NCBI GenBank assembly: GCA_937903155.1 | Contig: CALCZU010000068.1 | Span: 1-17,082 of the forward strand | From: an uncultured Bdellovibrionales bacterium | Lineage (GTDB): Bacteria; Bdellovibrionota; FAC87; UBA2466 | DNA length: 17,082 nucleotides | Direction: 5' to 3' | Part shown: positions 13,918 through 17,082 of the stretch, in pieces | Layout of the letters: the number at the start of each line of letters is the position of its first letter | How positions within the stretch are numbered: position 1 is the stretch's first letter | The notes under the pieces: generated by a model | The model's input: the letters and a program-made list of their open reading frames with translations, nothing else | What the model was told of the DNA's origin: nothing | The model's database searches: none | Position numbers and translations under genes: made by a program

Positions 13918-14421
13918 ATGAAACATTATTCAAAAAGAATCAAAAGCCCGGTCGGAGAATTGACTCTCATCGCAAATGCAAACGCTCTGGTCGCGATTCT
14001 TTGGGAAAATGACAAACCTAATCGGGTTCGAATTGCCGATGTCGAATCCAAACCCAATCATCCGATTCTCGAAAAAACTGCAAAACAACTCTCTCAATAT
14101 TTCTCAGGAAAACGAACTCAGTTCGAAATTGACTTTGAATTCTACGGAACCGAGTTCCAGAAAAAAGTCTGGCGTGCTTTAACTGAAATCCCTTATGGAG
14201 AGACCCAAACATACCTGCAAATCGCAAAAAAAATTCGATCCCCGAAATCCTGCCGCGCGGTGGGTGCAGCGAACGGAAAAAATCCGATCTCTCTCATGGT
14301 TCCGTGCCATCGCGTCATTGGTTCAAACGGCAACCTCACGGGATTTGCGGGTGGGCTGAAAGCTAAAAAATATCTTCTCGACTTAGAGAAAGAGTTAACG
14401 AGTGTAACGACCGCATCTTAG
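13918..14421 (+). CDS. ogt: Methylated-DNA--protein-cysteine methyltransferase
   Basis: A suicide repair enzyme that transfers the alkyl group from O6-alkylguanine (and O4-alkylthymine) in DNA to its own cysteine, in the cytoplasm. The 167-residue protein has an N-terminal beta domain (1-75) and a C-terminal helix-turn-helix DNA-binding domain. The key segments are EFQKKVWRALTEIPYGET (79-96), the Arg finger region CRAVGAANGKNP (112-123, Arg113) and the active site PCHRVIG with acceptor Cys130. GFAGGLKAKKYLLDLE (142-157) closes the fold. It has no AdaA domain. The ATG at 13918 follows GAGG by five bases. An in-frame ATG at 13837 would overlap the previous gene and add a basic 27-residue extension unlike the family. 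Confidence 0.95.
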   Translation: MKHYSKRIKSPVGELTLIANANALVAILWENDKPNRVRIADVESKPNHPILEKTAKQLSQYFSGKRTQFEIDFEFYGTEFQKKVWRALTEIPYGETQTYLQIAKKIRSPKSCRAVGAANGKNPISLMVPCHRVIGSNGNLTGFAGGLKAKKYLLDLEKELTSVTTAS

Positions 14422-14530
14422 TAAGATTCGTGCCTAGAAATCCGTATGATTCGCATCAGCGCGTTGTTCAATGCGCTAACTGCAAATGAACTTTCAATAG
14501 AAATTCTTCCCTCCCGATAAGTACTCTGTC

Positions 14531-14547
14531 GCGTGGATTTCCCACGC
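14531..14547 (+). other. Small hairpin before the trypsin gene
   Basis: GCGTGG (14531-14536) and CCACGC (14542-14547) form a 6-bp stem with a 5-base loop, ending about 18 bases before the AGGAG Shine-Dalgarno of the gene at 14575. It is followed by a pyrimidine-rich stretch without a true T run. It may be a 5' untranslated stem or a weak terminator for ogt. Confidence 0.35.
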
Positions 14548-14574
14548 CCTTTCTGATCTAACCCAGGAGAACTT

Positions 14575-15342
14575 ATGCGTTTTTTCAATGTGTTACTCGT
14601 ATTGGCAGTATTGTCGCCTCTGAGCGGCATGGCTTCGGACCGTATTGTGGGTGGCACACCGGCCGCTAAAGGAGAATTTCCTTTTATCGTTTCTTTACAA
14701 AGAAGTTCGCGTCATTTTTGCGGCGGTTCTTTGGTAAACAAAAACTGGGTTTTGACAGCTGCCCATTGTGTTCGTTCAATGACCTCGGGAATGAAAATTA
14801 AAGTCGGTCTTTTAAATCAAAAAGACACAGCCGGAGTGGAAACTTTCTCCGCTAAAAAAATTATCGTTCACCCTCACAACAATTCCTCGACCAATGAAAA
14901 CGATTTAGCGATGATTCAATTGAGCGGCGAATCTAAATTTGCTCCGATTGTTTTAAACTCTGCCGCGCTTTCCATTCCTGACGAAGAATCTAAATCTCCT
15001 TTGGCAACGACATTAGGCTGGGGAGCGACTTCGGAAGGTTCGAGTGTTTCTTCGAAACTTCTTAAAGTTGAAGTGCCTCTTGTGAGCAGCGCTCGTTGCG
15101 AAAAAGCTTACCCTAAAGACATCGACAAAACGATGATTTGCGCAGGTCTCGAAAAAGGCGGCAAAGATTCTTGCCAAGGAGACAGCGGTGGTCCACTGGT
15201 CGTTCGTACCGAAACGGGTGCGATGATTTTAGCAGGCGTTGTGAGTTGGGGCGAAGGTTGCGCTCGTCCGAAAAAGTTCGGCGTCTATGCGGATGTGAAC
15301 TTCAACTTAAGCTGGATTGAAAGCTATACAAAATCAAACTAA
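14575..15342 (+). CDS. Secreted trypsin-like serine protease (S1A)
   Basis: A 255-residue zymogen. The signal peptide is residues 1-20 (Arg2, hydrophobic 6-13, cleavage near GMA). A very short propeptide (SDR) then leads to the activation site Arg23|Ile24-Val-Gly-Gly. The catalytic triad is complete: His64 (TAAHC), Asp110 (ENDLAMI) and Ser204 (GDSGGP). Asp198, six residues before the serine, sits at the S1 pocket position and predicts cleavage after Arg or Lys. Cys pairs 49/65, 175/189 and 200/229 match the three conserved chymotrypsin-fold disulfides. The start follows AGGAG with good spacing. Activation after Arg by the enzyme itself is plausible. In predatory bacteria such proteases are thought to help digest prey, but that role is inference here. 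Confidence 0.95.
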   Translation: MRFFNVLLVLAVLSPLSGMASDRIVGGTPAAKGEFPFIVSLQRSSRHFCGGSLVNKNWVLTAAHCVRSMTSGMKIKVGLLNQKDTAGVETFSAKKIIVHPHNNSSTNENDLAMIQLSGESKFAPIVLNSAALSIPDEESKSPLATTLGWGATSEGSSVSSKLLKVEVPLVSSARCEKAYPKDIDKTMICAGLEKGGKDSCQGDSGGPLVVRTETGAMILAGVVSWGEGCARPKKFGVYADVNFNLSWIESYTKSN

Positions 15343-15363
15343 GCGTTTGATTCCCAAATTAGA

Positions 15364-15404
15364 AAAAGTCCCTTCTACTATTTCAAGTAGAGGGGACTTT
15401 TCAT
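15364..15404. terminator. Bidirectional rho-independent terminator
   Basis: A 15-bp stem (15364-15378 with 15387-15401, one G-U pair) and an 8-base loop, flanked by an A run on the left and a T run on the right. It can stop both the trypsin gene (+) and the small exported protein gene (-). Confidence 0.92.
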
Positions 15405-15410
15405 TTTAAA

Positions 15411-15719
15411 TTACTCAGCTCTTTCGGTGACTCCCGTCACAACGCAATCCGCGGTACTTCCAATTTGCTTTGCGCTGACTCGGTAAGTAACCCCGCGCAT
15501 TCGATTGACTGCGACTGTCACAAAATCGCTCCCGGCACTATTCACCACCGACTCAGTCCAAATACCCGGAGAAAAGTGGAGCACCTTGACTGAGGAAACA
15601 GGAACCTTGAGTCGACTCGCATAGGCTTCCAGCGCTGCTGTTTTCTGTCTCTGAATGCAGGATTCACCTGCGTAGAGACTTGCTCCTGCCAAAAAGCTCG
15701 CTAGTAAAAGTGTTTTCAT
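15411..15719 (-). CDS. Small exported protein of unknown function
   Basis: A 102-residue protein with a Sec signal peptide (Lys2, hydrophobic 4-12, cleavage near LYAG at 15-18). The mature part is about 84 residues, beta-rich by appearance, with only two Cys (21 and 92) that could join its ends in a disulfide. No family was recognised. The ATG at 15719 is preceded by AAGGGG at seven bases; an in-frame codon at 15782 is rejected because it overlaps the promoter and hides the signal peptide. It is convergent with the trypsin gene and shares its terminator. A protease inhibitor or binding role could be imagined from position but nothing in the sequence shows it. Confidence 0.75.
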   Translation of the reverse strand: MKTLLLASFLAGASLYAGESCIQRQKTAALEAYASRLKVPVSSVKVLHFSPGIWTESVVNSAGSDFVTVAVNRMRGVTYRVSAKQIGSTADCVVTGVTERAE

Positions 15720-15753
15720 GAAATGACCCCTTCCATCGTTAAGTGTTGGATCT

Positions 15754-15782
15754 GAAATATTAAACCAACTTTTTACTGTCAA
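15754..15782 (-). promoter_or_regulatory. Promoter of the small exported protein gene
   Basis: On the minus strand, a perfect TTGACA (15782-15777), a 17-bp spacer and TATTTC (15759-15754, weak). The predicted start near 15747 gives a 28-base leader that contains the AAGGGG Shine-Dalgarno, unlike the leaderless promoters elsewhere in the window. Confidence 0.5.
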
Positions 15783-15880
15783 CGCTAACTACCGAACTTT
15801 CTTGCGAACGAAACCTTGAAGTCCCCTTGACGTTCTACCTTAGGGGTTGATCGCATCTCTGAAATCGATTAAGAGGCGGT

Positions 15881-17082
15881 ATGCCTCAGGTCACTAATAT
15901 TTCGACATATCAGTTTGCACGCCTCGGCGACCTGCAAACGCTCCGAGAAGAACTGCGCAGGCAGTGTCAGCAGTGGGCACTCAAAGGGACGATTCTTCTC
16001 AGTCCCGAAGGCATTAACCTCTTTGTGGCCGGAGCGCGCGAAAAGATTGATCTTTTAATGGCTAGCTTAAGACAAACTCCAGGACTCGAAGATTTAACTC
16101 CGAAGTACAGCGAAAGCGGTCACCAGCCTTTCACGCGAATGCTTGTGAAAATTAAAAAAGAAATTATCGCGTTCGGAGTTGAGGGCATTGAACCTTTTCG
16201 TAAAACTTCTCCCAAACTGAAGCCGCAAGAACTCAAACGTTGGTTAGATGAAGGCAAGCCCGTAACGTTACTCGATACTCGCAATGACTACGAAGTGAAG
16301 CTTGGGACTTTTAAGAATGCACTTCCGATTGGGATTCAGCATTTCAGAGATTTTCCAAAAGCCGTCGAGGCGTTACCTTCAGAAATGAAGGACACACCCA
16401 TCGTCATGTTTTGTACGGGGGGGATTCGCTGCGAAAAAGCGGGGCCCTTCATGGAACGCGAAGGCTTCAAAAATATTTACCAGCTCGATGGCGGAATTTT
16501 AAAATATTTCGAAGAATGCGGAAGCGCTCACTACGACGGCAGTTGCTTTGTCTTTGATCAAAGAGTGGGAGTCGATCCCAATTTAAGTGAGTCCGAAGAT
16601 AAGCAATGTTTTTTATGCCTTGAAGCTTTGACTCCAGAAGATCAAAGAGACGAGCGCTACCAACCCGGAGTTTCTTGTCCTTTCTGTTTCAAAACAGATG
16701 AAGAGAAGATGCGCATTCAGATCGAGGAACGTGAAAAGGCTCTAAAGCATCTCATCTCACCGCTGCCGGGGAGCCAACCCTACGACAACGCAAGACCTTT
16801 AAAAGTTACTGGCAAGTTCGATGGTTCGACACTTCTTGATTTTATTGCAACCATTCTTCCGCATATTCCGAGAGAACATTGGACGGCGGAATTTGAAAAA
16901 GGACGATTTGTCGATTCTAACCATCAACGAGTAGAACCGAGCCGAATCATCCGCGGCGGAGAACGCTATCTCCATCTTTTTCCTCAGACCCAAGAGCCCG
17001 ACGTCAACGCGGATATAAAAATCTTGCACGAAGACACGGCTATTTTGGTGATTGATAAGCCGGCGCCTCTTCCTGTCCATGC
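15881..17082 (+). CDS. TrhO-RluA fusion: tRNA uridine hydroxylase/rhodanese with pseudouridine synthase (partial)
   Basis: The reading frame is open from the ATG at 15881 to the right edge (400 residues seen, 3' end missing). Residues 1-100 match the N-terminal domain of TrhO (YceA), and about 113-215 form a rhodanese domain with active-site Cys178 in FCTGGIRCEKAG. Residues 243-269 carry CFLC and CPFC pairs that could bind zinc. TrhO makes 5-hydroxyuridine at tRNA position 34. After a charged helix (270-293) a second protein begins. Residues about 303-400 look like the N-terminal part of an RluA-family pseudouridine synthase: an S4-like segment (312-345), RIIRGGERYLHLF (355-367) and ILHEDTAILVIDKPAPLPVH (381-400). 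The catalytic Asp segment lies beyond the window. An AGAGG lies seven bases before the start. Fusing two RNA-modification enzymes suggests coupled modification of one RNA. Confidence 0.85.
   Translation, partial: MPQVTNISTYQFARLGDLQTLREELRRQCQQWALKGTILLSPEGINLFVAGAREKIDLLMASLRQTPGLEDLTPKYSESGHQPFTRMLVKIKKEIIAFGVEGIEPFRKTSPKLKPQELKRWLDEGKPVTLLDTRNDYEVKLGTFKNALPIGIQHFRDFPKAVEALPSEMKDTPIVMFCTGGIRCEKAGPFMEREGFKNIYQLDGGILKYFEECGSAHYDGSCFVFDQRVGVDPNLSESEDKQCFLCLEALTPEDQRDERYQPGVSCPFCFKTDEEKMRIQIEEREKALKHLISPLPGSQPYDNARPLKVTGKFDGSTLLDFIATILPHIPREHWTAEFEKGRFVDSNHQRVEPSRIIRGGERYLHLFPQTQEPDVNADIKILHEDTAILVIDKPAPLPVH

Noticed and set aside
14458..14477. Hairpin AGCGCGTT/AATGCGCT after ogt as a terminator
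   Set aside because: The 8-bp stem (one G-U pair) has no following T tract, so termination cannot be claimed.
15817..15860. Promoter for the TrhO-RluA gene (TTGACG or TTGAAG boxes) and a CCCCT/AGGGG inverted repeat
   Set aside because: No -10 box at an acceptable distance; the inverted repeat is short with a 14-base loop.
1..17082. CRISPR array, tRNA, rRNA, transposase or prophage genes
   Set aside because: Looked for on both strands; no regularly spaced repeats, no cloverleaf candidates and no transposase or phage protein motifs were seen.

Overview
The window looks like chromosomal DNA of a motile, rod-type Gram-negative bacterium. A Bdellovibrio-like organism (Bdellovibrionota, formerly Deltaproteobacteria) is the best guess. 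The hints are a fliL gene, a eukaryote-style trypsin with an intact triad, many Sec-exported proteins of unknown function, an ETF-type membrane Fe-S oxidoreductase and moderate GC. This is an inference from gene content only; no rRNA or tRNA gene is present. No gap between genes exceeds about 210 bases, so there is no large empty stretch.

Layout. 1-54: a rho-independent terminator for a + strand gene left of the window. 55-639 (-): fliL. 768-2777 (+): two tandem paralogous exported proteins of unknown function, each behind its own copy of the same promoter, positioned so that transcription should start at the A of the ATG. 2774-6303: a glutathione-themed block. gshB and a lipoprotein gamma-glutamyltranspeptidase (ggt) form a one-base-overlap operon on the minus strand. 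A NIT1-type amidase (probable deaminated-glutathione amidase) diverges from it across only 48 bp. 6337-8586 (+): a large membrane Fe-S/CCG-domain oxidoreductase (EtfD/FadF-like) and a small Cys-containing companion. 8585-8688: a long, nearly perfect inverted repeat of the dispersed GAGGAGCGAAGCGACGAAGCAAT type, filling the whole gap between convergent genes. 8690-11815 (-): a Uup-like ABC-F ATPase and a secreted six-hairpin glycosidase-like protein. 12024-14421 (+): an exported protein with a C-terminal HigB/RelE-type toxin domain, an exported kinase-fold-like protein, and ogt. 14575-15342 (+): the trypsin, sharing a bidirectional terminator with a small exported protein (15411-15719, -). 15881-17082 (+): a TrhO (rhodanese, tRNA uridine hydroxylation) protein fused to an RluA-type pseudouridine synthase, running off the right edge.

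The most striking points are these: (i) the exported protein whose C-terminus looks like a HigB-family mRNA-interferase toxin, with no antitoxin gene nearby; (ii) a repeated pattern in which a -10 box ends about six bases before the start codon, with no Shine-Dalgarno sequence, in up to seven genes, implying common leaderless transcription; (iii) ggt and the NIT1-like amidase driven by apparently interlocked divergent promoters, suggesting coordinated or mutually exclusive control of glutathione turnover and repair; (iv) the TrhO-RluA fusion.
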